Assembly: GCF_900188155.1 (NCBI RefSeq)
Contig: NZ_FZOG01000001.1
Coordinates: 1,201,104-1,265,103 of the forward strand
DNA: 64,000 nucleotides
Direction of reading: 5' to 3'
Source of the DNA: Pseudomonas segetis
GTDB taxonomy: Bacteria > Pseudomonadota > Gammaproteobacteria > Pseudomonadales > Pseudomonadaceae
Shown piece by piece: positions 38,801 to 46,868 of the stretch (positions are counted from its first letter, which is position 1; every line of letters begins with the position of its first letter). A program made the translations under genes and the position numbers. Below the pieces are notes generated by a model. The model did no database searches. It was not told the DNA's origin and worked only from the letters and a program-made list of their open reading frames with translations.

Positions 38801-41800
38801 CCGCGCCAACAATATCGCCCATGCGCTGCAAGCAGCCGGTGCAGGCCCTGAAACATTGGTGGCGTTGTTTGCCGAACGCGGCCTGGCCTTGTTAACCATG
38901 ATGATCGCCACGCTCAAGGTCGGCGCTGCCTTCCAGGCGCTGGATATCCAGCAACCGGCGACCCGTCTGGCGGAGCTGCTTGATCTGGGTGAAGCGCCGC
39001 TGTTGTTGGTCTGCGAGCAGGCGGCCCCGACGCTGGATCAGGTTCTGCCACAGATGCGCAAGCAGCCCAACTGCTTGAATGTACAAGCACTGTGGCAAAG
39101 CAACGAGCAACCGCCAGTTACCTACTCACATAAGCCTGATCAACTGGCCTATGTGATCTTCACTTCGGGTTCCACTGGCACGCCCAAGGGGGTGATGGTC
39201 GAACAGCGCGGCATGCTCAACAACATGTTCGGCAAAGTGCCAAGCCTGGGCTTGAGCGAAGACGATCGTATCGCCCAGACCGCTTCGCCAGCGTTCGATA
39301 TCAGTGTCTGGCAGTTCCTCGCAGCACCGCTGTTTGGCGCCACGGTGCACATCCTGCCCGACACCCAGGCCCATGATCCGCTTGCCTTGCTAGATGCCGT
39401 GGAAGAACAGCACCTTACACTGCTGGAAACCGTGCCTGCCCTGATTCGCGGCATGCTCCAGGAAAACCGTCCGCAACATCGTCTGGCCAGCCTGCGCTGG
39501 TTGTTGCCAACCGGCGAGGCACTGCCACCGGCACTGGCACGGGACTGGCTTGCACGTTTTCCGTCAACCCCGATGATGAATGCCTATGGCCCGGCAGAGT
39601 GTTCGGATGACGTTGCCTTCCACCCGATCACCCAGCCGCCCGCCGATGATTGCCTGCATATGCCTATTGGCCGTCCGACCGCCAACAATCAGGTGTTCGT
39701 CCTCGACTCGGCGCTACGACTCGTGCCTGTGAGTGTGCCCGGCGAACTGTGCATAGGTGGTGTCGGCGTGGGCCGTGGTTATCTACGCGACCCAGAGCGC
39801 ACCCGCGAGGCCTTTGTTCCCCACCCGTTCGAGCCGCAGGCACGCTTGTATCGCAGCGGTGACATTGGTCGCATGCGCGCCGATGGTGTGATCGAATACC
39901 TTGGTCGTCGCGACCAGCAAGTGAAGATCCGTGGTTACCGCATCGAGTTGGGCGAAATCGAAAACCGGCTGATGCAGCATCCTGCGGTTGACAGCGCGGC
40001 GGTATTGGCACTGCCCGACGCACGTGGCGCCTTGCAACTGGTGGCTTGGTATGTGCTCGACAGCACCGCCGATCTGGGCGGTGAGTCAGCGCAGCAGCTA
40101 CTCAGTGCTTATTTGGGCAAGCAATTGGCAAGCTATATGGTTCCGGCCCGTTGGCTGGAACTGGCCCAGTTGCCGCTGAACGCCAACGGCAAGGTCGACC
40201 GCCGCGCCCTTTCCGCTCTCGGCGTGCCCCAGACCGAGCAAGGTCTGGAACTGTGCATGGCTCCGCGCACAGCCACTGAACAGGTACTGGCTGAACTCTG
40301 GCAGGAAATCCTTGGCTTGGACAAAGTCGGCGTGCACGACGATTTCTTCGCCATTGGTGGCCATTCGTTGCTGGCAACCCAAGTCCTGTCACGTATCCGC
40401 CGCAGGCTGGACGTCAAGCTGCCGCTGCGCACTCTGTTTGAACGCGGCACTCTGGAACAGCTGGCCGAAGCGGTCGATCAACAACGTAACGCCCAGACTG
40501 AGGCCGATGGCGAGAGCGAAATTGTCCTCGCGCCGCGCAACCAGCCGCTGCCACTGTCCTACAGCCAGCAACGGCTGTGGTTCCTCGACCGATTCGAAGG
40601 CCCGAGTGCGGCCTACAACATGAGCGCTGTCACCAGATTGCGCGGCGCGCTGGACATCGCGGCATTGCAACGCGCGTTGCAACTGGTACTCGAGCGTCAC
40701 GAATCATTGCGTACCGCTTTCCAACTCAATGGCGACCAGCCTTGCCAGGTGATTAACCCGACGCCAGTGATTGACCTGACGCCTACCGAGCTGGCCCACC
40801 TTCAGGGCGAAGAGCAGCTACAAAGCCTTCAGCGCCTGATCGATGAAGCGTCTGCCCGCCCGTTCGATTTGCAACAGGCTCCGATGTTGCGTGCCAGTCT
40901 GTTATGTCTGGGCACGGATGATCATGTGTTGCAGTTGGTACTTCATCACATCGCGACCGATGCCTGGTCCATGGGCATTCTGATGCAGGAACTGATCGCC
41001 GGGTATCAAGCCTTCACTCAGGGCACGACACCAACCCTTGCACCGCTACCCGTTCAGTACGCCGACTACGCCTGTTGGCAACGCAGCGAAGCACAGCAGC
41101 GGTTGCTGGCACACGCTATCGACTACTGGCGTCGCCAGCTCGACGGCGCGCCGACCTTGATCCCACTGCCGCTGGACAACCCGCGTCCGGCACGCCCTGA
41201 TTATCAGGGCGCCGCGCTTGAGCAGCATTTCACCCCGGCTCAGACTCAGGCCCTCAAGGGCTATGCCCAGCAGCAGCGGGCAACCTTGTTTATGGTCTTG
41301 CTCAATGCCTTCAACAGTCTGTTGCAGCGCGTCACCGGCAGCCACGACTTTATCGTCGGTACCGATCTGGCCAACCGCGAGCACCCTGCTCTGGAAAACC
41401 TGATCGGTTTCTTCGTCAATGTGTTGCCAATTCGGGCCCGCATGAGCGAGGGCGAACACTTCACCACGCGTCTGCAACGCTTGCGTGATGACTGCCTGTC
41501 AGCCTTCCAGCATCAGCAAGTGCCGTTCGACAAGCTGGTTGAGGAGCTGCAACCGCCGCGCACGCCGGGGGTTAATCCGCTGGTTCAGGTGCTGTTTGTC
41601 ATGCAGAACACACCGGGTTCCAGCGCCAGCCTGCCGGGGCTTGAGGTTGAAGAACAACTGATGCCGGGCCAGCAAAGCAGCAAGTTCGATCTGGCTGTGT
41701 TTGTCGAAGAGAACCCGGATCAAAGCCTGAATGTGCGCTGGGTCTATCGCACAAGCGTCTTGACCGCGCCCACCATCAGCCGCCTTGAGCAAGGTTTCGC

Positions 41801-43019
41801 CAGCTTGCTGGAATGCATCCTTGCGGCGCCCGAGCAAGCACTGGATCAGTGGTCGTGGCAGCTGCCCAGAACCACTGACAGCACAGCAGTCGCCCAGCCT
41901 GACTCACCGGGCAACGACGTGGCGGCACGCAGCGCGCGCAAGCAGTCAAAATTGAGCAAGCTCAAGCAAACCCGTGCCACAGCCGTCAGCCAGGTTGCGC
42001 ACGAACAGGTACGCACCCGCACCTTGGGTCATGGGCAAGCCTTGCCACTGGTAATCGAGCCATTGCTTGCTGAATTGGACCCTGTGCACTGGGCGTTGCA
42101 AGCCCGCGGGTGGATCAACCAACAACTGCTCAACCACGGAGGCTTGCTGTTCCGCGGATTCAACCTGCCAAATGCCGCTGCCTTCGAGCAGTTCGCCCAA
42201 GCCATAGAGCCAGACCTCTACGGGACTTACGGTGATCTGCCGAAAAACAGCTCCGGCAAGAATATCTACCATTCAACCCCGTACCCGGAACAGCACATGA
42301 TTCTCTTCCACAACGAGAGCTCGCACTTGCCGCAATGGCCACGCAAGCAGTGGTTCTATTGTGAAACGCCAGCCCCGCGTGGCGGCTGCACCCCCATTGT
42401 CGATTGCCGCGAAGTGTTGGCGCGCCTGCCAGAGGATATTGTCACTCGCCTCAAGGCCCAGGGCCTGCTTTACGTAAGGCATTTCACCGACAAGCTGGAC
42501 GTGCGCTGGCAAGACTTTTTCAAGACCGAGCAACGCGAGGAAGTAGAACGCCAATGCCAGAACTCAGGCATGCAGTGGGAGTGGCTGGGGCCCGACAATC
42601 TGCGCATTGCCCAGCACTGCCCGGCGATCATCGAACATCCGGAGACCGGTCAATTGTCATTCTTCAATCAGGTGCAACTGCACCACTCTTCATGCCTTGA
42701 ACCTGAGGTGCGCAGCAATCTGATCAATCTGTTCGGCCTCGGCAACTTGCCGCGCAACGTGTATTACGGCGATGGCAGCGTCATCGAAGATCAGGTGATG
42801 GACGTCATTGGTGCAGCCTACGAGGACTGTGCAGTGCGTTTTGACTGGCACAAGGGCGATATGGTCATGCTCGACAACATGTTGGTAGCCCATGCCCGGG
42901 ACCCATTTGAAGGCGAGCGCAAAATCTGTGTTGCCATGGGCCAAATGATGAATCGCGAGCAACTGGCGAGCAGCCAAGCCGCAGCCAAGCCATTGACAGG
43001 CACGGAGGTGCAGGCATGA
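32808..43019 (+). CDS. NRPS 4: Asp and Dab modules, degenerate E-like domain, C-terminal fused beta-hydroxylase
   Basis: This is a 3403-residue protein. Order with approximate residues: C 2-440 (FHHILMDGWS, type that follows a D-residue), A1 448-960, T 971-1043 (GGDSI), epimerase-like 1053-1488, C 1501-1944 (FHHILTDAWC), A2 1945-2474, T 2483-2558, C 2575-3018 (LHHIATDAWS), a Lys/Ser/Thr-rich linker, then a TauD/SyrP-type hydroxylase 3068-3388 (FHNESS, AHARDPFEGER). Pockets by eye: A1 DLTKVGHVG (Asp), A2 DIWELTADD (Dab). The E-like domain has AHPLILDEASW in place of HHxxxD and lacks the usual EGHGR, so it is probably inactive. The final C domain condenses onto NRPS 5, and the fused hydroxylase faces that protein's interface domain; C-terminal fusions of this kind are the published IbetaH-Asp class, giving L-threo beta-OH-Asp. 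It overlaps NRPS 5 by ATGA. Confidence 0.93.
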   Translation: MNNIEDIYSLSPTQHGLLFHSVAQPESRVYYQQLSLEMNGPLQLSAFRGAWQALIKRHALLRSAFLWEDLDDAYQVVQQEVALPLTERDWQDRVEPQGALEQLALEQRAQALELNDAPLMRVCLVRLAPERWHLIWTFHHILMDGWSVDIAVQEWLALYYEQAHARPANLPATRPYRDYIAWLAEQDMTATEGFWRDQLQEVSEPTPLPNFAERQAAPVGAPFAERESLLTASETEQLSQFARANDLTINTLIQGAWALLLGQHAGRDEVVYGVTVAGRPENLAAVDSTVGLFINTLPLRVQWADGTTLVNWLQHLQQTNSDLRHHAYLPLGKLKAMTGIAAEQALFDSILVFENFPVTDALNQDTGGLSFTAPRSDQQDDGIRLTQGRNHFPLSLIVVPDKQLHYLISYNRSRFSDAEVAVLSAQLRDILLAMTAQAQCPVNELQWLSPEESQHLIAQGRGVQLPVPEVCLHQRFEQQATAHPEQIAIRDSKVALTYAELNQQANRLSHYLRAQGISHGSVVALALERSTEFVIALLATLKAGAAYLPLDIKQPAGRLADVLNDSRAALLIGAAPSPLLKGLAEHTAVLWLAEQAQVIATQPATPPAVTHSPSDAAYVIYTSGSTGTPKGVVVEHQSILNYLTAVQTVLNPPAAARYGLLSSVAADLGHTQLFGALCSGASLLLVDEDIGFNPLALADLFDQHPVDVLKITPSHMAGLLQALPDARLLPRVLLVFGGDALSPALLEQVNHLAPELKVFNHYGPSEATVGATATELSAGQRSIALGRPLPNRQLRVVDGNGHPVPTGVSGELLIKGALARGYLHRPDLTDERFQLDQDQQRWYRTGDRVRWQVDGQLGFIGRVDSQVKIRGNRLELGEVEAQIKRLSPLIEQALVRAVELDGSLRLVAYLVASQSISATKLRNDLSARMPDYMVPAHFITLDELPLNRNGKVDVQRLPMPQQPTDDSATHVAPRNQVETLLADIWQEVLKRERIGVHDNFFTLGGDSILNLQIIARANQQGLKLTPSQLFENRTIADIARVLGADASHAVTENAADGYDLPLGAGQLARLQQGPLDATWRCVALSQAIDSQLLGQAIAALQQHHQALRLALKALPDGEWQQQVLVSPPAPVVEHQNLTNCNQARLQAMAQAGVDALDLARGQTLHACLLENDGKHYVLLAAHPLILDEASWPLLLTDLNLALGQLLYQRPVRLSYAGGDFTQWTRHQHSYAQGDTLDEVWEHWLQYAGMDTVQLPDSQQPVTLIEEKLPASISADIKRLGEVLHLDWNCLLASAVVEHCQAQCGAGLVALNIQGDRPAAEQLPVHAPIALADLDPARILGPLELAVPYFLQSQGDSLLQRLQALAGQLRSYPQHGADYGVLRYLSDNTYLQEPLGELPNALVSIRWRGNRDSHREQRGMLAQVEAASQPTAPSSPLTLDAHWQDGCLHLRGEGTLATSWMPCLVQQLAELAGLLAEPELRPASHAFPLCHKQAATLACEALDWSNIEDVYPLSSMQQGMLLHTLLQPHSGIYLMQQRYSWDGVLQRPAMEAAWQLFLKRHPMMRTAFWWQDDHEPLQCVYRETAQAFDWQDLRHLDDEQQQLAMDQALEAQRLQGFDMACAPLTHLRVFQLDERRFAVVRSFHHILTDAWCFGLLMEDLLAIYQAIVRQEPVARPLLRSFHGYMSWLERHDMAAAHAFWQAQMAGFSEPTPLHVDSPLNRQEQAPEQVGDLDQTLSISQTQRLQQLCQTYQLTPNTWIQGAWALLLSRYSGNRDVLFGVTVAGRPTDLAGVEEMVGLFINSLPLRIDVDPQAKVADWLQALLSHNAQLREHESASLVDIQRYSDVPRGQQLFDSLVVFENAPLDISSVQLDAFSIDIYEDRVHTNFPMTVVLYPGDRLGIRLSYDSQRFTRDTVQRMLGHLVQLLSAMLDQPDAQLGCLHMLPEMERQALQVEWNNSAVDFPLERGYAALFADQVRNRAHHIAAVCQGQSLTYAELDRRANNIAHALQAAGAGPETLVALFAERGLALLTMMIATLKVGAAFQALDIQQPATRLAELLDLGEAPLLLVCEQAAPTLDQVLPQMRKQPNCLNVQALWQSNEQPPVTYSHKPDQLAYVIFTSGSTGTPKGVMVEQRGMLNNMFGKVPSLGLSEDDRIAQTASPAFDISVWQFLAAPLFGATVHILPDTQAHDPLALLDAVEEQHLTLLETVPALIRGMLQENRPQHRLASLRWLLPTGEALPPALARDWLARFPSTPMMNAYGPAECSDDVAFHPITQPPADDCLHMPIGRPTANNQVFVLDSALRLVPVSVPGELCIGGVGVGRGYLRDPERTREAFVPHPFEPQARLYRSGDIGRMRADGVIEYLGRRDQQVKIRGYRIELGEIENRLMQHPAVDSAAVLALPDARGALQLVAWYVLDSTADLGGESAQQLLSAYLGKQLASYMVPARWLELAQLPLNANGKVDRRALSALGVPQTEQGLELCMAPRTATEQVLAELWQEILGLDKVGVHDDFFAIGGHSLLATQVLSRIRRRLDVKLPLRTLFERGTLEQLAEAVDQQRNAQTEADGESEIVLAPRNQPLPLSYSQQRLWFLDRFEGPSAAYNMSAVTRLRGALDIAALQRALQLVLERHESLRTAFQLNGDQPCQVINPTPVIDLTPTELAHLQGEEQLQSLQRLIDEASARPFDLQQAPMLRASLLCLGTDDHVLQLVLHHIATDAWSMGILMQELIAGYQAFTQGTTPTLAPLPVQYADYACWQRSEAQQRLLAHAIDYWRRQLDGAPTLIPLPLDNPRPARPDYQGAALEQHFTPAQTQALKGYAQQQRATLFMVLLNAFNSLLQRVTGSHDFIVGTDLANREHPALENLIGFFVNVLPIRARMSEGEHFTTRLQRLRDDCLSAFQHQQVPFDKLVEELQPPRTPGVNPLVQVLFVMQNTPGSSASLPGLEVEEQLMPGQQSSKFDLAVFVEENPDQSLNVRWVYRTSVLTAPTISRLEQGFASLLECILAAPEQALDQWSWQLPRTTDSTAVAQPDSPGNDVAARSARKQSKLSKLKQTRATAVSQVAHEQVRTRTLGHGQALPLVIEPLLAELDPVHWALQARGWINQQLLNHGGLLFRGFNLPNAAAFEQFAQAIEPDLYGTYGDLPKNSSGKNIYHSTPYPEQHMILFHNESSHLPQWPRKQWFYCETPAPRGGCTPIVDCREVLARLPEDIVTRLKAQGLLYVRHFTDKLDVRWQDFFKTEQREEVERQCQNSGMQWEWLGPDNLRIAQHCPAIIEHPETGQLSFFNQVQLHHSSCLEPEVRSNLINLFGLGNLPRNVYYGDGSVIEDQVMDVIGAAYEDCAVRFDWHKGDMVMLDNMLVAHARDPFEGERKICVAMGQMMNREQLASSQAAAKPLTGTEVQA

Positions 43020-46000
43020 CTGTATTTGAGCAACCTGAACACGCCTTCGCCCTGTCGCCGCAGCAGCGCAGCCAGTGGTTGGCGGGGCTGGCTCCGGTGC
43101 GTCTGGAACTGGAAATTAGCGGTGCGCTGGAGTTGGAGCACTTGCACGAACGGCTCGCCGCCCTGAGCGCTTGCCACGAGGCCCTGCGCTTGCGTGTTCG
43201 TCCGGAACCGGGATTGCTGATGCCTTTGCAGGTTGTTGAACCGGCCTCTGCAACTGGCCTTATTGACGTTGAGGTGCAATCGCTGGCTGCTGATCTGCAC
43301 AGGGTTACGCTGCAATTGCCAGCCCTGAGCGCCGATCGCGGGACTTTGCTGCGTTTGGCGCGGGCACTGGCTGCAACGGATGCACCGGCAGCCGACGATG
43401 AAGCCATGACTTATACCCAATACAGTGCCTGGCTCCATGAACTGCAAGCCGATGAAGACGCCGAACACGGCCGCAGAGTCTGGGCCAGCCAAACACTGGA
43501 CGAACCGGTCGGCAGCGAACTGCTCTATCGTCAGCTGCGCACCGACCAGACCGACAGCCCGGTAATCACCAGCCTGATCGCTAACACGCAATTGACTGCA
43601 GCACTGGATAATTATTGCCAGGGTCAGGACGTCTCGGCCGAACAGGTGCTGATGACCGCCTGGAGTATGCTGTTGCAGCGGCTGAGCACCGGCGACACCC
43701 CGGCCCTGACATTGAACTGGGTTCACGATTGTCGTGACGACTATGAAGAGCTCGAAGATTGCTGGGGACTGTTCGCCAAGGCCCTGCCCTTGCGCTGGCA
43801 AGCTGCATCTGACAACACACTCGCCCAAGCGATTGCGAAGATGCAGGAACTTTGCGAGCAAGCCTGCGAATGGCAGGAATACTGTGGCGTAAACACTGGT
43901 TTGCCAGCCAGCGCTGCGCAGTATGGATTCCAGTGGGGAGCACGGTTGCCCAAGCCGCTCTATACACTCGGCAATGCCGCATCACGGATGAAAGTGCTGG
44001 CCGTTCAAGCCATTCCTCCGAGCATTGAACTGCTTCTGACCGCAGAAAGCATCGATTGCGAAAATAACGCCAACGGCTATCGCCTGAATCTGTGCCATAT
44101 GCCGAGCCGCTACAGCGAACAAGCGGCCTTGATCCTGCTGGAACAATTTCAGTCGCTGTTGCTCGACGCTCTGGCTAACCCAGACAAGAGGCTGGCCGAT
44201 CTGTCGTTGCAGGCGCCGAGTTTTGCTGCGACATTGGATGCGCTTCAACCTGCGCCGGAAGCTGTTGCGCAGCCCTTTATCAGTGTACCCACGCGCTTCA
44301 GCCTGAGTGCCGAACAAACTGCAGAGCGCGTGGCGTTGCGCGACCAGAACCAACACCTGAACTACGCCGAACTGCACAGCCGCAGTAACCAACTGGCGCA
44401 TTACCTGCGGGCCCAAGGTGTAGGCCGCGAAGACCGCGTGGCCCTGTACCTGGATCGATCGGCGCAGATGGTTCTGGCTATGCTAGCCGTACTCAAAAGC
44501 GGCGCGGCCTTCGTTCCGCTGGATGTTCAACAACCTGCGCAGCGCTCCCTCGCAATACTGCAACAGGCGCAGCCGGTCTTTGTACTCAGTGGCGCAGCTG
44601 GCAGCGCACCAACGCTACCTTCGGCGGGCAGCCTTGACCTGCGGGATGCAGCCGCATGGCAGCAGAGCCCAATGACCGCTGTAGACATTGAAATCCAGCC
44701 GCAAGACGCTGCCTATGTGCTGTTCACCTCAGGCAGTACCGGCACGCCAAAGGGCGTAATAGTCGAGCACGGCCAACTTGCCAGTTATGTTCAGAGTGTG
44801 TCCCGGCGGCTGCAACTGTTGCCGGGCGAGCGCAGTGCGCTAGTTACTTCGCTGGCGGCAGACCTGGGCTACACATTGCTGTTCCCGGCGCTGCTCAGCG
44901 CTGGCGAGTTACACCTGCTGGACAAGAAAACCGCCATGGACGCCAAGGCGTGGGCAGCCTGGCAGGCACAGTATCCAATTGATCACCTGAAAGTCGTGCC
45001 ATCGCTGCTAGGCGCCTGGTTAAACCACGCTCAAAGTGCAGCGCTTTTGCCACGCAAGCAGTTGATCCTCGGTGGCGAGACTTGCTCGCAACGCTTGTTA
45101 CGAAGCATTCGCGATCTTGCACCGGAGCTGACGATCTTCAATCATTATGGGCCGACTGAAACCACTGTCGGGGTGGTGATGCACAAGGCTGATCCGGCCT
45201 GCGACTATCGCCGCTTGCCCCTGAGCGATCGTCTAGATGGCATGCGTCTGTATCTGCTCGATGACCAGCAAGCACTGGCTGCTCCCGGACAAAACGCCGA
45301 GCTTTATATCGCAGGCCCGCAACTGGCGCGTGGCTATCTGGATACAGAACAAAATGCCGACCGCTTTATCGAGCTTGCGCAGTTTCCTGGCGAACGCCTC
45401 TATCGCACCGGCGATATGGCACGTTACCGGCATGACGCCAGCCTGGAAATCACTGGCCGTGCCGACCGGCAGGTGAAAATTCGTGGTTTTCGGGTGGAAC
45501 TCGACGAGATCCAGACGCAGTTGGCCAGCCTCCCCGGTGTGGTCCAGGCTGCGGTTGAATGTCTGCCAAGGGGCGAACTTGGCCAACAGCTGTTTGCCTT
45601 CCTGACCCTGCAGCACGGGCATTCGGTGACAGTTGCACAACTTCATGGCCAAGCTCAGGATCGTCTGCCGGATTACATGCTGCCAAGCCTGCGCATCGTC
45701 GAAACGCTGCCTCTTATGGCCAACGGCAAGCTCGACCGCAAAACCTTGCAGCAATGGGCTGACAAAGTGCTCGACACAGTCGGCGGCACCTTACCGCGCA
45801 CGCCGCTTGAAGCACTGTTGGCAGAGGTATGGGCGCAAGTGCTGGGGCTGGAACGGCTTGGAATCGACGATGATTTCTTTGCCCTCGGTGGCCACTCCTT
45901 GGCAGCCGTGACACTGGCCAGTCGCTTGCAGACGGCGCTGTCGGCACCGGTGACGGTCAACGCGGTGTTTACCGCGCCCAGCGTTGCAGCCTTTGCGGAG

Positions 46001-46867
46001 CTGGTACAGGCGCAGCTCAAGCTCTCGCCACTGGTCAGGTTGTCGGCGCCCGATGCTGTTGCGAGCGATGCCAACCTGTTCTGCTTCCATCCCTCAACCG
46101 GTCATGTGCAAGATTACCGCACACTGCCAAACCTGCTACCAACCTGGAACCTATGGGGCTTGCAAGCGGCTTATCTGGCCCAGGACAGCGCCACACTCGA
46201 CGGTGATATCGAAAGCCTGTGCTCGGTTTATGTCGAGCACCTGCGCCAGCAGCAACCCCATGGTCCCTATTATCTGCTGGGCTTCTCACTCGGCGGGCTG
46301 CTGGCGATTCGCGCAGCCGCGCAGCTGGAAAGTCAGGGCGAACAAGTAGCTTTCCTTGGCATCATCGACTCTCAATACCAACGAGCAGCCGTGGAAGATA
46401 GCGTCGAGGCGCTGCTGGAGTCGGCGGCCCAAGCGCTGACCACGGACAGCCAAGTCCTGCTGCGCCAGTTGCCGCCGCCTGTCATGGAGGTCTTGATGGA
46501 ACGACTCAATGCCTTATCCCCATCGACACGGCTGCCGGAACTGGTCCAATGGGCCCGCCAGCAAGGTCTGCAACTGGATGGCGACAGTTGGGAACACCTG
46601 CAGACACGGCTGCGCTACCAACAACATACGCAGCATCTGCTGGCGACTTTCCAGCCTCCGCAGCTAAGCTGCCCGGTGCATGTCTGGTGGGCCAGCGACA
46701 CCCTGGCCGATAATGACTTCGCCGACCCGCATTGGCAGCGCCTGAGCAGCGGAGCCGTGTCCTGTGAAGTCATTGAAGCCCAACACCTGAACATCCTTGA
46801 ACAACACAGCCTACAGCAGCAACTGGTTGCGCGCCTTGAAGCCACCGCCACTGACGGAGCAGCTTGA
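43016..46867 (+). CDS. NRPS 5: interface domain - adenylation (Asp) - carrier - thioesterase (release)
   Basis: This is a 1283-residue protein. Residues ~4-398 are a condensation-fold domain with the active-site motif lost (QLPALSADRGTLL in its place), matching an interface domain. Residues ~419-918 are an adenylation domain (FTSGSTGTPKG, NHYGPTETT, YRTGDMARY) with pocket DLTKIGHVG, an Asp code. Residues ~925-998 are a carrier (ALGGHSLAAV). Residues ~1012-1278 are a type I thioesterase with nucleophile GFSLGG, acid in WWASD and His in AQHLNIL. It adds the last residue, predicted beta-hydroxy-Asp made by the hydroxylase fused to NRPS 4, and releases the product by hydrolysis or cyclisation. 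The ATGA overlap with NRPS 4 implies coupled translation and a 1:1 pair. Confidence 0.92.
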   Translation: MTVFEQPEHAFALSPQQRSQWLAGLAPVRLELEISGALELEHLHERLAALSACHEALRLRVRPEPGLLMPLQVVEPASATGLIDVEVQSLAADLHRVTLQLPALSADRGTLLRLARALAATDAPAADDEAMTYTQYSAWLHELQADEDAEHGRRVWASQTLDEPVGSELLYRQLRTDQTDSPVITSLIANTQLTAALDNYCQGQDVSAEQVLMTAWSMLLQRLSTGDTPALTLNWVHDCRDDYEELEDCWGLFAKALPLRWQAASDNTLAQAIAKMQELCEQACEWQEYCGVNTGLPASAAQYGFQWGARLPKPLYTLGNAASRMKVLAVQAIPPSIELLLTAESIDCENNANGYRLNLCHMPSRYSEQAALILLEQFQSLLLDALANPDKRLADLSLQAPSFAATLDALQPAPEAVAQPFISVPTRFSLSAEQTAERVALRDQNQHLNYAELHSRSNQLAHYLRAQGVGREDRVALYLDRSAQMVLAMLAVLKSGAAFVPLDVQQPAQRSLAILQQAQPVFVLSGAAGSAPTLPSAGSLDLRDAAAWQQSPMTAVDIEIQPQDAAYVLFTSGSTGTPKGVIVEHGQLASYVQSVSRRLQLLPGERSALVTSLAADLGYTLLFPALLSAGELHLLDKKTAMDAKAWAAWQAQYPIDHLKVVPSLLGAWLNHAQSAALLPRKQLILGGETCSQRLLRSIRDLAPELTIFNHYGPTETTVGVVMHKADPACDYRRLPLSDRLDGMRLYLLDDQQALAAPGQNAELYIAGPQLARGYLDTEQNADRFIELAQFPGERLYRTGDMARYRHDASLEITGRADRQVKIRGFRVELDEIQTQLASLPGVVQAAVECLPRGELGQQLFAFLTLQHGHSVTVAQLHGQAQDRLPDYMLPSLRIVETLPLMANGKLDRKTLQQWADKVLDTVGGTLPRTPLEALLAEVWAQVLGLERLGIDDDFFALGGHSLAAVTLASRLQTALSAPVTVNAVFTAPSVAAFAELVQAQLKLSPLVRLSAPDAVASDANLFCFHPSTGHVQDYRTLPNLLPTWNLWGLQAAYLAQDSATLDGDIESLCSVYVEHLRQQQPHGPYYLLGFSLGGLLAIRAAAQLESQGEQVAFLGIIDSQYQRAAVEDSVEALLESAAQALTTDSQVLLRQLPPPVMEVLMERLNALSPSTRLPELVQWARQQGLQLDGDSWEHLQTRLRYQQHTQHLLATFQPPQLSCPVHVWWASDTLADNDFADPHWQRLSSGAVSCEVIEAQHLNILEQHSLQQQLVARLEATATDGAA

Positions 46868-46868
46868 A

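Noticed and set aside
42818..43861. 347-codon minus-strand frame over the NRPS 4/5 junction
   Set aside because: It is antisense to conserved hydroxylase and interface domains and has no recognisable motif.
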